Assembly (NCBI RefSeq): GCF_026914265.1
Contig: NC_069125.1
Span: 67,903,207-67,967,206, forward strand
Source of the DNA: Mya arenaria
Taxonomy: Eukaryota > Mollusca > Bivalvia > Myida > Myidae
DNA length: 64,000 nt
Direction of reading: 5' to 3'
Positions 36,448 to 49,131 of the stretch are shown piece by piece. Every line of letters begins with the position of its first letter. Position 1 is the stretch's first letter. The position numbers and the translations under genes are program-made. The notes beneath the pieces were generated by a model, which saw only the letters and a program-made list of their open reading frames with translations, was not told the DNA's origin and ran no database searches.

Positions 36448-36858
36448 ATGTTATTACTTGAGCAATTATAGTCAATATTGCTCTTTCCGTTAAAGCTGTT
36501 ATACACTCAGGCACACATCCTTTGCCAAAATTAGATCAAATAATGTACAAACATTGAAGAAATTCGACCTTCGATTTTGCCATGAATACGATCTAGATAT
36601 TTTGATGGAAAACTAGGCTTTTAGATTTTAATCATAATATCGAAAACAGTGTTCTTATTATTTCAATAATATCGTGGGAGATGAACTAAGACTCGAACAA
36701 GAACAGAGAATGTAAGAGGGTCGCGAGAGTGTGATCTTGGTTTATACTAATTTATTTTTAGCTCGATTGTGACGAAAGCTGATAGCTTATAGAATCAGTT
36801 CGAGTCCGTTTCCTGGGCAGAAACCAGTACTGTGTCCGTTCTGACAGGCTATGAGAAA

Positions 36859-36932
36859 GTACCCCTGGTGGGGATCGAACCCACAACCTCTTGGGTAAGA
36901 GGCAGACACCTATACCACTAGACCACTCTCAC
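36859..36932 (-). other. tRNA-like sequence (SINE head or tRNA pseudogene)
   Basis: On the minus strand: A box-like GTGGTCTAGTGGTATAGG, then an anticodon-like hairpin CCTCT/AGAGG. A perfect T arm follows (GTGGG, TTCGATC loop, CCCAC). The variable loop is too short and the 5' acceptor strand does not pair with the 3' side, so I do not call a functional tRNA. It lies just left of the GGTCA tandem repeat. Confidence 0.55.
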
Positions 36933-36939
36933 CCTTAGC

Positions 36940-37790
36940 GTTCTTTAGTTACTGAGCGGTAACCGTTTCGTCACCTCAAGGTCACGGCAACCTTGACCTT
37001 TGACCAACTGATCTCAAAATCAATAGGGGTCATCTACTAGTCATGACCAACTTGCATACCAAGTATGAAGTTCCTGGGTGTAAGCGTTCTTTAGATACTG
37101 AGCGGTAAGCGTTTCTTCACCTCAAGGTCACGGCGACCTTGACCTTTGACCTTCTGATCTCAAAATCAATAAGGTTCATCTACTAGTCATGATCAACTAG
37201 CATACCAAGTATGAAGCTCCTTTGTGCAAGCGTTCTTAAGTTATTAAGCGGAAAATGTTCCTTTACCTCAAGGTCACGGTGATCTCGACCTTTGACCTAC
37301 TGATCTCAAAATCAATAGGAGTCATCTACTAGTCATGACCAACTAGCATACCAAGTATGAGGTTCCTGGGTACAAGCGTTCTTTAGTTATTGAGCAGAAA
37401 CCATTTTTAAGCTGAACGTCACCGCCAACATAGCGTTTTATACCTGAAGGTAACCGCGACCTTGACCTTTTGATCTCAAAATAAATCATCTACTAGTCAT
37501 GAACAACTAGCATACCAAGTATAAAGTTCCTGGACCAATGGATCTTTAGTTTTTGATCGGAAACAGTTTTTTCACCTCAGTTTACCGCGACCTTGACCTT
37601 TGACCTACTGATCACACAATCAATAGAGGTCATCTACTAGTCATTAACAACCAGCATACCAAGTATGAAGTTCCTGGTTCTATGCGTTCTATAGTTATTG
37701 AGCGGAAACGAAGTGTGACGTACAGACTGACGGACTGACTGACGGACAGGGCAAAAACAATATGTCTCCCCATGAATGGGGGAGACATAA
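36940..37790 (+). repeat. GGTCA-type tandem repeat (~150-bp units x 5) with terminal hairpin
   Basis: Five diverged units recur with GACCTTGACCTTTGACC, CTGATCTCAAAATCAATAG and CATCTACTAGTCATGA, each ending GCATACCAAGTATGAAGTTC and CGTTCTTTAGTTATTGAGCGG. The end of the block is a GACTGACGGAC run followed by a hairpin at 37761-37790 (TATGTCTCCCC, six-base loop, GGGGGAGACATA). I recall similar repeats in bivalve genomes. The structure suggests a non-autonomous element carrying an internal satellite. Confidence 0.75.
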
Positions 37791-37798
37791 CTCACATG

Positions 37799-37874
37799 CT
37801 CCCAGACCGGGAACCGAACCCGGGTCACCTCGATGAGAAGCGAGTGCGCTAACCACTGCGCTAACCGGACAACC
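37799..37874 (-). mobile_element. tRNA-type SINE head, minus strand
   Basis: Reverse complement: A box GTTAGCGCAGTGGTTAGCGC, an anticodon-arm-like segment, T arm CCCGG/CCGGG with loop TTCGGTT, then ATGTGAG. That last word is where the body at 23077-23160 begins. It abuts the hairpin end of the preceding repeat, and the SINE body is absent here. Confidence 0.6.
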
Positions 37875-37921
37875 AGTGTATTACTTATGTGCACTACGTC
37901 ATTCATTCGTACATTATACAC

Positions 37922-39639
37922 ATTTAAAATAAGAAGCTGAGGTTAAACTTAAAGAGAAATATCGCAAACGACTGTTCAACTCAACTGCAAATTTTACCAT
38001 AGACGTTTTGTTACACATACAAGTTCACGTACCACAACCTCTGTATGCGTTTATTTACAGAAGGCTGATTACGGGCACCAACTTTAACTTAAATGTCTGA
38101 TATTTTACTAAGATATATCTTGTGCTGTACCTTGATTTTGGTTTAACTTTTGATAAATGCTTTTAAGAATAAGTGTGAAATTGTAAACTAGTAGCGCACC
38201 CGTGCTTCAATGACCGTTTGAAGGCGGTAATCCCATTATATATCGGTGAAGCTTTTTTGATGCGTGGTGTTTATTTTTGTGTATGGGGTGTTTATAAATA
38301 CGTTTTTATATCTAGCTCATTGTCGTTTGTGCCTTAGCCCCGTGCCTCTAAGCAGGGTTGATCTTTGTTTGACTACTGGGCTTGTCCCTGTAGTTTCTAG
38401 TGTATATATAAAACAACTGTCATTACATTTGACGCATGTGTTATATAACGCTGCTCTATTTCTATTTGTCAGAAAGTATATGTTCGCTTACTTGTAATAA
38501 ATTTGATTGGATGAACGTGGCTTTATTGGCAACATTCCTGCGGTTGATAAAGTTCTTACGCGTTTTTTTTATGACAAATATTAATTTAAATAACTTTTTA
38601 AATTTTCTATCGAAAACATTAAAAGAAAAATTATATTTCCTTTTGGTTTTTATAAAACATGTTTAAGAAATTCAGACAGTGGCTTATAATGTTTTCTCTA
38701 ATGACATTATGAATTTAATATGGCATTATGACATCATCAAAACAAGTGTGACGTCACATCTTAAAAAAAAAACTTTTTAAATTAAAAGTTCAATAAAATT
38801 TATTTACTGTTAATGTTGTGATTCTCACTGTAGTTCAAATATGCATTTATTTTATTTTCAAACGGAATTTTAAACAATCAGATATATATACTGTTAGTAT
38901 GATATTCTTGATGGTAGTACATTTCTGAAATGAGAACGGCGCGGAGGGGTAGCATTGCTGTGTGGTGTTCGGCATAGAGACGGAACAGGTGAACTGAGTA
39001 CGCTGTTTCGTTACTTTTGAGCGGAAACGCTCATCGTCAAAGGATGACACATTTGGTCTCAACTCGTCTATGAATTGTGTTAGAAGTTAAGCTCGCAGAA
39101 GTCTCACTTACTAACATATTTCCTGAACTCGTTGAGTAACGTGTATTATAAAAAATATATATAACGACGAGTGACATATCGTGTCTATATTTGTCATCTG
39201 CTTCACCTTGTTTCCGGTTTAATACAATCATCACGATTCTTATTTGTGTAGGACATGTGTAATGTAGCATTGCTGTATTAAACCATTCTTTGCTAAATCA
39301 CAATTGCAATTTAATTCCGCATTGTAAGATGCGATGACAGATTAGCTGACATTCATTTTAAAACAATTTTGAATAATTATGCAAAATTTGTTACGTGGCG
39401 CGAAAATTTATGCAAGTCGTTTGTAAGTCCTTGAACTTAAATGTCATGGAGTATTTGTCATTTGCATAGCTGTGCAAAAGTATTAATTAACTCTAATTAA
39501 ATATGTACGATATGTTGCGATACTGAATGATGTTGAAATTCAGTAAAATTATAGATGCTAATTTTAAAAATGGAGTTTAGTTTTCTATATTGCTATCACT
39601 CTTCAATGGTAAAATGATAATATTCAGCAATCAACATCA
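37922..39639. other. Non-coding DNA
   Basis: No supported gene. A patch at 38930-39060 is GC-richer and open on the minus strand in two overlapping frames. It has no recognisable domain or convincing splice pair, so I leave it unannotated. Confidence 0.4.
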
Positions 39640-41395
39640 ACGATCAGTACAACATACGTTCACAGCGGGTTTAAACTGGTTAATGGCGGGAACGATCAGT
39701 ACAACATACGTTCACACAGGGTTTAAACTAGCTTATGGCGGGAACGATCAGTACAACATACGTTAACAGGGGGTTTAAACTGGCTTATGGCGGGAACGGT
39801 CACTACAACATACGTTAACAGGGGGTTTAAACTGGTTTATGGCGGAAAGGTCAGTACAACATACGTTAACAGGGGGGTTAAACTGGTAAATGGCGGGAAC
39901 GATCAGTACAACATACGTTCACAGGGGGTTTAAACTGGCCTATGGCGGGAACGATCAGTACAACATACGTTAACAGAGGGTTTAAACTGGTTAATGGCGG
40001 GAACGATCAATACAACATACGTTCACAGAGGGTTTAAACTTATGGCGGGAACGATCAGTACAACATACGTTTACAGGGGGTTTAAACTGGCTTATGGCGG
40101 GAACGGTCACAACAACATACGTTAACAGGGGGTTTAAACTGGCTTATGGCGGGAACGATCAGTACAACATACGTTAACAGGGGGTTTAAACTGACTAATG
40201 GCGGGAACGGTCAGTACAACATACGTTGACAGGGGATTTAAACTGGTTAATGGCGGGAACGGTCAGTACAACATACGTTACTAGGGGTTTAAACTGGCTT
40301 ATGGTGGGAACGATCAGTACAACACACGTTACTAGGGGGTTTAAACTGGTTAATGGCGGGAACGATCAGTACAACATACGTTAACAGAGGGTTTAAACTG
40401 GTAAATGGCGGGAACGGTCAGTACAACATACGTTAACAAAGGGTTTAAACTGGTTAATGCCGGGAACGGTCATTACAACATACGTTCACAGCGGGTTTAA
40501 ACTGGCTTATGGCGGGAATGATCAGTACAACATACGTTACTAGGGGTTTAAACTGGCTTATGGCGGGAACGGTCAGTACAACATACGTTCACAGAGGGTT
40601 TAAACTGGTTAATGGCGGGAACGGTCAGTACAACATACGTTAACAGAGGGTTTAAACTGGCTTATGGCGGGAATGATCAGTACAACATACGTTACTAGGA
40701 GGTTTAAACTGTTTAATGGCGGAAAGATCAGTACAACAAACGTTAACAGAGGGTTTAAACTGGTAAATGGCGGGAACGGTCATTACAACATACGTTACTA
40801 GGGGTTTAAACTGGCTTATAGCGGGAATGATCTGTACAACATACGTTACTAGGGGGTTTAAACTGGTTAATGGCGGGAAAGATCAGTACAACATACGTTA
40901 CTTAGGGGTTTAAACTGGTTAATGGCGGGAAAGGTCAGTACAACATACGTTACTAGGGGGTTTAAACTGGCTTATGGCGGGAACGGTCAGTACAACATAC
41001 GTTCACAGCGGGTTTAAACTGGCTTATGGCGGGAATGATCAGTACAACATACGTTACTAGGGGTTTAAACTGGCTTATGGCGGGAACGCTCAGTACACCA
41101 TATGTTAACAGGGGGTTTAAACTGGCTTATGGCGGGAAAGATCAGTACAACATACGTTGACATGGGATTTAAACTGGTTAATGGCGGGAATGATCAGTAC
41201 AACATACGTTACTAGGGGTTTAAACTGGCCTATGGCGGGAACGATCAGTACAACATACGTTACTAGGGGGTTTAAACTGGTTAATGGGGGGAACGATCAG
41301 TACAACATAAGTTTACAGAGGGTTTTGACTGGCTTATGGCGGGAACGGTCAGCACAACATATGTTCACATAGGGTTTGGACTGGTTTATTGCGGA
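39640..41395 (+). repeat. 52-bp satellite array, about 34 copies
   Basis: Head-to-tail units of about 52 bases containing CAGTACAACATACGTT, GTTTAAAC and ATGGCGGGAACG. Most units are 52 bases, with occasional loss of one or a few. Variant positions (TTAACAG, TTCACAG, TTACTAG; GGTTAATGG or GGCTTATGG) are mixed along the array, and blocks of two or three units repeat. The right end decays gradually to about 41395. Each unit carries a PmeI-type palindrome GTTTAAAC and an E2F-like GGCGGGAA word. There is no spacer structure, so it is not a CRISPR array. Confidence 0.95.
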
Positions 41396-42640
41396 AATAC
41401 TCAACTTATATGTTAAGTAGTTGATGGATATCCAACCACATCAACACATCCCTAAATTGAGTCGTTAATTGCAAAATTTGAAATATAAGACAAACTGGAG
41501 CTAGAATCAATTTAAAAACACTAAAGAATACAATAAGGTAAAAGAGGCCCTTAATAGATTTCTACACAAAACACTAATTTACCAACTAGTCAACAAAGTG
41601 GGTGTTGCTGTATGAAAATATTAACATAAAATGAAAAGTCACATATAGTTATGTATGCAATTGCACAAGAAATTCACATGTTTAATGGTTAAACACAAGA
41701 ATAATTCACATAGTATAACCAACAGATTTGTTGCTTTATAAAATGAAACTAGTAAATGATCCAAATATTGTCATAGATAGTATGTTTGTATTGCTAGGTT
41801 CTGGAAATTATCATTTTATGTTTGACTTATTGTTCCAAGAATTCAACAAAAACTCATTACGTAAACGCAGAAAAATAGTTCCAACAATCTCATGTTGTCA
41901 TAGCCTGAGACTGGCCTAAAAACACTAACTTAACAGACAAAAAGTGTAATTGGACAGTTGTAGAACGTTTATTATATTATACTCAATTAGTAATTCAATT
42001 TTAAGCTACAACTGACAATATTTGATATACTTGCATATTTCTTTCTTTCTTGTTTTTTTTTACTTTGAAGTCATTACTTGCATATTTCTCTCTTTCTTGT
42101 TTTTAACTTTGAAGTCCTGGATATTTGTTCAGCATTTAAAGCGATACATCATAAAGTTATGATCGAATGAGGTTATATTTTTATACATAATTAAGCTCAA
42201 AACAAAATACATGCAAGTAAACATAACCTAATAATGTAAGTTAAGATAGCATGTTGTTCTTTTTGTATTGTACTATTACACATTATAGTGTTATATAGTA
42301 TACATGTTAAAATTTCCTAATATGAGGTCATATTATATTATCTTTTTCCCATCTACCTAGTATTCTTTTTACAGTTTATTGATGCAAGGTATGCGTTCTG
42401 CAGTGGCGGGTCTACCGGGAGGAGAGGGGGCACACAGAGCCCGTGCCCCCCCCCCCCAGCGGGCCGGCAAGTCATGTTTTTTGGGGGCACATCTTTATTG
42501 ATTTAACTCTACAAATAAGTTGTTTTGTCACAATTTAAATTTTATATAAGCACTTTTGAAAATGACATCGGGGCCCGAACATTCGATAAAAAAAATCGGC
42601 GCCGCATTTTACACAGACAGCTGATCAAAAGTAGACAAAT
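41396..42640. other. Non-coding DNA with a short tandem duplication
   Basis: At 42028-42072 and 42076-42116 a segment of about 45 bases starting ACTTGCATATTTCT is duplicated in tandem. 42410-42490 is a GC-rich stretch with a C14 run. The last 100 bases may be the promoter of the gene that follows. Confidence 0.5.
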
Positions 42641-45600
42641 ATGGCTGCAGTTATACGCGTAAGTTTACTTTTTTCAGAATCTATCATAAATCAGAAATAT
42701 AAGTTGTTTTAAACTGTTTATATGTGCACACTATATGTTCGTCATTGCTTTTAATAATGTCATTGTGTGTTAACAAGATATGTGCGTGCATGGCGAGCAT
42801 TTAACAAAAGTTTAAATTCAAAACGTTGCCGCCTTGAAACTTTCCATTTCGGTCTTTATTATCGTCTGGTTCTCGGAATTATGCTAGAGCCTTTGTAAAT
42901 TAATACATAATAATTTATTTGAAACCCTTTTTGGAATTTGTTGTCAAGTTGTTTTTACTTCAGTTAACTTAAATTTATAGCAATGACATCCGAAGTAACT
43001 ACAGTATCGTTGAGTGTATCAATATACTGTAGGTTTATATAGCATTTATTCTACGGCCTAAATATGTGTGTTTCAGGTGGACGAGTTGTTAACTACTTAG
43101 CCCGTTAATCCGTCGACCTTGGTTGGATTCCCCGAAACGGCTAGATATCTTTGTTGATTTTTTTTGAAAGGTTTATCTCAGTAAATGATAGCTTTTAAAT
43201 TCAATTGATCTGCCAAACATGCATTGACATTATAACTCCCCGGATTGAGCCAAACGTCCCAAAATCCATTTTCCATGTGTACATTTTTTTTATCTTGGAT
43301 GCCCAGGACTAAATATTTGAAAGTACCAATAAAATAAAACATGAATGTGTTTAACCACAGGATCCGATGAACTACATTTAAACAATACCAAGATAAACAT
43401 AAAATAAATGGTTAGCTTTTTTAAAAAATGGTAAGTATGTTAAAACACAGTTTTCGCTAATGTTTTATGCACTGACATGTACAGGTTTTTTTGTGTGTGT
43501 ATAACTTGAAAAGTTGTCTGTTGGGCAGGGGTGAAAAGAGATAACTAGTATTTATGTATATAATTATGGCCGAAAAATATGTTTTCATCTTCTCCTAACC
43601 GTTACTGCAACCTATGAATTAAACAGTCGTTCATTCAGATGTGCTACATGTGTGTTATAGTTTTATACTATGTGTTGGGTTGAGCTTTTATATTTTCACT
43701 TTCTACTTTGTCGTTCGGATTTCGATCTTTGTGCAACCTATTTTATTTTTCGCATTTCCATCTCAGAAATTCAATATAAGCAACATACACGCGTCACACC
43801 AAGTTTCATAGCAATTTAAACTATGTGAGAAGAGCGGACGTTCTTGTAGATTGAGTTCTGGCCCAACTGTCAGCCTCTGGTGATAGCATAATGGACTCGT
43901 AGACAGTGGTTCAGTTCGGCGCAGTCACACGCGATTTAGACTTCATTAAATATCATCATTTCTGTGTTTAATTATTTTTATTTGAAGGCGGGACTGAAAG
44001 CTATACTTGACCAATAATGGCGTATACAGTAGTGTATGTAAGCTTCTATACAGAAGTGAAGGCGCAGTCCTCAGGTAAGTTACATATATATCACGAATCA
44101 ACATTCATTCGCAATAACGTAAACTGATACAAAAAATGAATACTAATACTACTAAAATAAAGCCTGTGTGATCATTTTTATCAATTATTAGATTTGTCTG
44201 CTATCATCACAGAATATAATATGAAATTGAAAGGTAATCTTCAGGTGCCAAAAATTATCTTCTTTAACTTGAGAATGTCCATTGTTTGTTTCTAATATCA
44301 CTAGTCATACAATAGACGACTTTCTTTGTCATTTTGGGGTATTTACCTCAGCGAGTGTATTTAATTACTCTTTTAAACGTCTGCTGGGATCAGATTTCCC
44401 AAAACAAAGCGTAATAGATTCCATTCAATTGCCACGTTTGTTTTAGTAAATGAGAATAACCTGTTATAATGTCTTTGTAAATCATTCTAAATCCATTAAT
44501 GGCGTTTCGCAAACAAATTATGGAAATCTTAAAAATGTACATTTCGGATTAAAACTGTAAAGGTAAGGTAGCTTTATGTTTGGTTAGTTCTCCTCAAAAT
44601 TAACCCCAACTCAATACTTCAGTCAAAACTTTGTTTAATTTTAAATGCAAATATTATGAAAGAGTGACATTTAAGACACCAATAGTTCCAAAGTTGACAA
44701 TGCCTAACGAATCTATTGCCATTTCACAAAAGTGTTCAATCAATGTTAATGTACTTAACTTATGTGTATAGGGATGAAACTCGAAGTAAGTGCCCTAACA
44801 TTTTCCTTAACAATGGTAACAGGATTATAAGTAGAAATAGTGAAAATATTAGTATGCGATTTAAAGCAATGTTTGCTACGATGTTACATAGTTTTGTAAT
44901 AATGGTCGAATCATCAAATATATTTTGAATATTAAATACTTCATATACACAGTAATCTGATTTACAAGTACAAGTATTTCTTTAATAAAATTAGCACAAA
45001 TCTTTTCTTCTTCTTAATTATTACGCCACGAGGGAAGTGTGCCATTCCAAATACTTACACAGAATGACATATGCTAATTCGACATGATTATTCAATTTTA
45101 GGCAGGCCATCCTGACAACATAATGGCAACCATGTCGAAGTTTGGAGAATGGGAAGACTACGAAATACGACCACAGAGATCTTCCAACGGAGGTCAGCGC
45201 ATTGCTTTTGTTACACCACAAATGGATATCGACATCACCGGATGTACTCCTAAACAAGTCCGTACACACCTCATCGACCACCCCCGCGATGACGGATTAA
45301 AACAGCGCGAACAACTCTGGAATTTTCAGCAACGATATCGCGGAGTCGGTAACGGCAAATTACGAACAGTCGTGGCCACGGATACGGAGGATTATAAACC
45401 GGAACAAAGTATATCGTTTAGCAACAAAGATATCATAAGACCCATTTCAACTTCAAGAACAGAACATTCCGGTGACCAATCCAGCTTAGCCACTCGGTTT
45501 AAAAGAAGACTGAAACAAAAGAATTTAAAACTTACTCGTATCCGTACGAGAGAACTGCCCTGTGTTATGCCAAACAGTCAAAACGAGGTCTTTGAAAAAA

Positions 45601-46832
45601 GAGATACCGACCGGGAGGTTCATTGTATTCAAAGGCTATATTCATCCGAGTTGTGTATCAAAAACAGTATTTACAACCAACTCAAGTCTGGTGACAATGA
45701 AGAGAAGCGAAATGACCCAAAGGCTGGTGACAGAAGTCGGATCCTTGAAACGATACAGAGGCATGGTTCTTTAGAAAAATTGCCAGATGTTCGTTTACCA
45801 TCTTCAATTAATTCTGCTCAACCACACTCTTTCAAGTTCTTCAAAACTCTTAATCCATACAATAGACGAGTGTTTGACCATCTTTCTCACAGGCGATATA
45901 TACCACTACAAAGGTCTTTTACAAACATAACAGACCTCGGACCAACAAAACGAAAACTCATTATAGTTTCGAGAAGAGACAAAGGCAAAAGTAGAGGAAT
46001 TAAACTTAACTATTTAAACGACAATTACTACGAAGAGAATGGCATTGAAAACAACGAAATGTCAGACGATGAAGGTGAAGAAGGAGACGACGAGGAAGAC
46101 GAAGAGGATGAAGAAGATGAAGAAGAGCGTCAAATTCTTACTGAAAGGATAGCAAAACAGCTACATTGCAGAGATGATCGACAGCCGAATATGGACTATA
46201 TAGATAGCTTCTCTACGGCTAAGACACAGGATGATATGATTCTCACTCGGCAGCATGCTGACGAATTAACTACTAAAAACCAGTTATTACGCTCAGAGAA
46301 AACGTTTTCAAGTGAGGGAAGAAGAACTCAAAATCGACATTATACAGAACCTGATTTTGATAGTGTTGGACAGTCGTTCGAGATCTGTGAAGACACTAAC
46401 TTCAGAGGAATCGAAGATGGCTGGACAAGTAATGATAGCAACGTAAAGCCAAAGACAAAAACAAGCAAGAACTTGACAGCTAAGTATAGTAAACGAAAAG
46501 TTTTTAAAAGAAAGTCCAAACGTATTGAAACAAGGTCAAGTTCGTCGGAAGAAGAGCTTGACATTCCAGACGATAGATATGGTCCGACTACACACTCAGT
46601 AGATAGAAAGCTGTCGATTCGAAAGCCATGGGAATGGCGACCAAGTCCGTATAGATGGACGGATAAACCATTCGTCAAAGAAAGCGACAAACCTTATATC
46701 GAAAGGATTATCAATCGGGGAGAAATCATAGATGAGTTCAGCTATGATTCATATGAAAGAACCAAACCATTGAAGGTACAAGCCTATCCTGAGGGTGCTG
46801 GATATAAAGACAGAAGCGGTAAATTAAGATGA
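42641..46832 (+). CDS. Unrecognised protein, ~582 residues, basic with a strongly acidic centre
   Basis: The main exon 45102-46832 is open from an acceptor (TTCAATTTTAG) to TGA at 46830-46832. Its first in-frame ATG is at 45123 (570 codons including the stop). A short upstream exon 42641-42658 (MAAVIR, donor GTAAGT) joins in phase 0 and extends the protein to about 582 residues. This exon is plausible but unproven. Features: an N-terminal block with GEWEDYEIRPQ and IAFVTPQMDIDITGCTP, Lys/Arg-rich segments at several places, and an Asp/Glu run around residues 320-340 (46060-46130). A Ser/Arg-rich KRIETRSSSSEEELD stretch and a distinctive C-terminus with PWEWRPSPYRWTDKPF follow. No signal peptide, membrane span or enzyme motif is seen. 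The charge pattern suggests a nuclear or cytoskeletal disordered protein, but I do not assign a function. Confidence 0.75.
44020..44074 (+). other. Alternative 5' exon candidate for the unknown gene
   Basis: A segment starting CCAATAATGG and ending CCTCAG followed by GTAAGT at 44075. If spliced to 45102 its own ATG frame stops after four codons, so it would act only as a 5' untranslated exon with an upstream ORF, and translation would start at 45123. It is an alternative to the coding first exon at 42641. Confidence 0.3.
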
Positions 46833-46963
46833 ACTTCACAGCAACGTCAGAGAATATTATAAACAAGAGCTCTTCGTTCGTAGAGCTTGCTTATCAGGTG
46901 CAAAAATCCAAGAAACGCATTGTTAAATTATTGTAAATGCTGTGATATGTGAACTGTTTAGTC

Positions 46964-46969
46964 AATAAA
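46964..46969 (+). promoter_or_regulatory. Poly(A) signal AATAAA of the unknown gene
   Basis: AATAAA 132 bases after the TGA, with a T-rich stretch following at 46986-47000. It supports the main exon being the last exon. Confidence 0.65.
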
Positions 46970-49131
46970 TTCAGAAATATGTAATTCTTTATTTCTTGCA
47001 ATGGTGTTAAAGAATGAGAAAGACAATTTTAACTTACTAGTCTTAATTCAAAGTCCTCAGTGAGATAAGGTGCCCGGGATGTTATACAAATTTAATGAAG
47101 AGGTATTAGATTTTCTTGAAACCGCCAAGGTTTTATACCGTTACAGAGTGCCAAAGGTGTACTCAATGTTTATATTGCTTTTAAGAGTTTTAATTATACG
47201 GCAAATTATGCAAATATAATAATATACATCTTAGACAAAGTATATCTAAATGTGTACCGTGCATCTTAATTTCATTACGGTTTCATGTTCAAATTTGCCT
47301 CATTGTCAAAATACTCAAAAATGAGAATATCTCGTCTATTTGTTCTCTTTTTATGGTTGACTATGGCCTGTTCATTTACAACAAGTATCTGATATTTTTG
47401 TAGTCGGTTTTGATATGCATTTGTGAAATCTGGTCAGCACGCAAATTCTTTAGATCACAGCGCATCGCTGTCTGATAAAAAAAACTGATTTAGATGAGGT
47501 TGGATCATCAGTTATCTCCGATAATTCGTGATAACCACGCATCGTATTCATCTCTGGTCTTCTTACGTCTAAAGTGGTTTATGTGTCTTATTTCCCATAA
47601 CTTTCTGTCCGGGTATCTAGAACATTACGTGACCTGTGATAACAATATGTTTAAGCAAACTCGTCGCTTCGACATGGCCCATTAGTATTAGTATTGATCA
47701 CAGGGGCGTAGCGTGCCATGACCGTAATCTAGTTGGTGTCCGGGGATCCTTCCCTTTGGAACAGTTGTAAGAACAGACACTAAAGAGTATATTCTGGCAC
47801 CTGGTCGGATCTTCTGACTGCGAGCCAATTTCATTTTTACACGTAAATACAAAGCATATGTACGTTATTTATAAAACAAACGCCAGCGAAGTGAGCGTTA
47901 AACAATCAAGCGAATGCATATGCATGCATTAAAAAGATTTATTCCAAGAAACTTCTACATGATTTCAATATTTGTGTTTCATTAGCAAAACTTCAACTAT
48001 ATGGGTAATATCAGTGCATGATGAAAACATTTAACTTGCATCTTTGCTTATGGTTACAATCTTTTTCACAGATGCCTCTATCCCTAGGAGTTGCCGTCGC
48101 TACCGCCCTCGCCGCCGACATTCGTGCGCTCCTCGTCGTTTTGTAGTTGATTTTTTTCATTTTCATTAACACACGACAGTAAATCAAAGCATGACTAAAC
48201 CATAATATCAAACAATTGGCTTCTTTCCATCTAGCTGAATGGTTCGTGATTGTATAAACTTGCTGAACATGCTGGATCAACTACTGTATTGTTTATGTTT
48301 TCACCGCCTTGTCTGTACTCCTACGTGGGATTGCGTTTCTTTACTGCATGGCGTATCAACGTCCGGTATATTTTGGTAATTTAGAGCTATGCATTGGTGA
48401 AATTGGGCCGGATATGAAATTTTGCTCCTATTTATAGTTTTAGTGGTACTGTGTCTTATTTGAAGCTTTCAATGGAATGGAATTCAAAGGTTAAGTTAAA
48501 TAATTGAGATAAACATATTGTCATGAATCCACTGTTACGCAGTTTTTTTTTCGAATACGAAAACTCCTTTTGGTCTTTGAGTAGGAGCACAGACTCAAAC
48601 GGACACCATAGAGATATAATGTTGCAGCTAACATAGGCCAGGTAGGGTTTCACTCTACATACTACATACCACATACACAATTAATACGCAGCCAACATAG
48701 ATAATGAACAAAAAAATCGATATTGATGTCTAAGTGTATAACGTCAATAAACTATTGTGTTTTAGTATGCTTTGTATGAAAAATGCTGCTGCTGCTGCTG
48801 CTGCTATTTTTTCATCATTTTAAATGAAACATATAGCGCAGTCTACGCCGCTTACGGAGCCCCACCTTCGGTCTTTTACCAGAGTTTGATCGAGAGTTTA
48901 GCTTCTTAAAACACTTCGATTGCAAACCTTTTCACAATACGGCCGTCTGACAGAGCACTGTCAAAACAATATTTTGGAAAATGTTTTGTCGAAGTGTTTG
49001 ATGCAACTAATCACCTTATCAAACGCCGAGTAATAAAACGAAGGCGGGGCTCTTTAAGCGTCATAGACTGCCCTTTGTCTCATTTAAAATGGTGTTGCAA
49101 AAGAAAGGTTATCTTTGATTTTAGTTTCATT
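46970..49131. other. Mostly non-coding DNA; GC-rich Arg-coding patch at 48066-48142
   Basis: No gene is established. One short patch is strikingly GC-rich and on the plus strand reads IPRSCRRYRPRRRHSCAPRR after a pyrimidine-rich acceptor-like tract (TCTTTTTCACAG). Without a partner exon it is not called as a gene; see findings. Confidence 0.4.
48784..48805 (+). repeat. (TGC)n microsatellite
   Basis: Seven consecutive trinucleotide units, non-coding context. Confidence 0.95.

Noticed and set aside
36859..36932. Functional tRNA gene on the minus strand
   Set aside because: The acceptor stem does not pair and the variable loop is too short. The same doubt applies to 37799-37874, 53283-53362, 53470-53550 and 33653-33734; SINE heads are the better explanation.
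38847..39270. GC-richer minus-strand open frames
   Set aside because: Two overlapping frames, no domain, and no paired splice sites or start and poly(A) context.
39640..41395. CRISPR-like regular repeat array
   Set aside because: Units are contiguous and similar throughout, with no unique spacers, and the genome is eukaryotic; it is a satellite.
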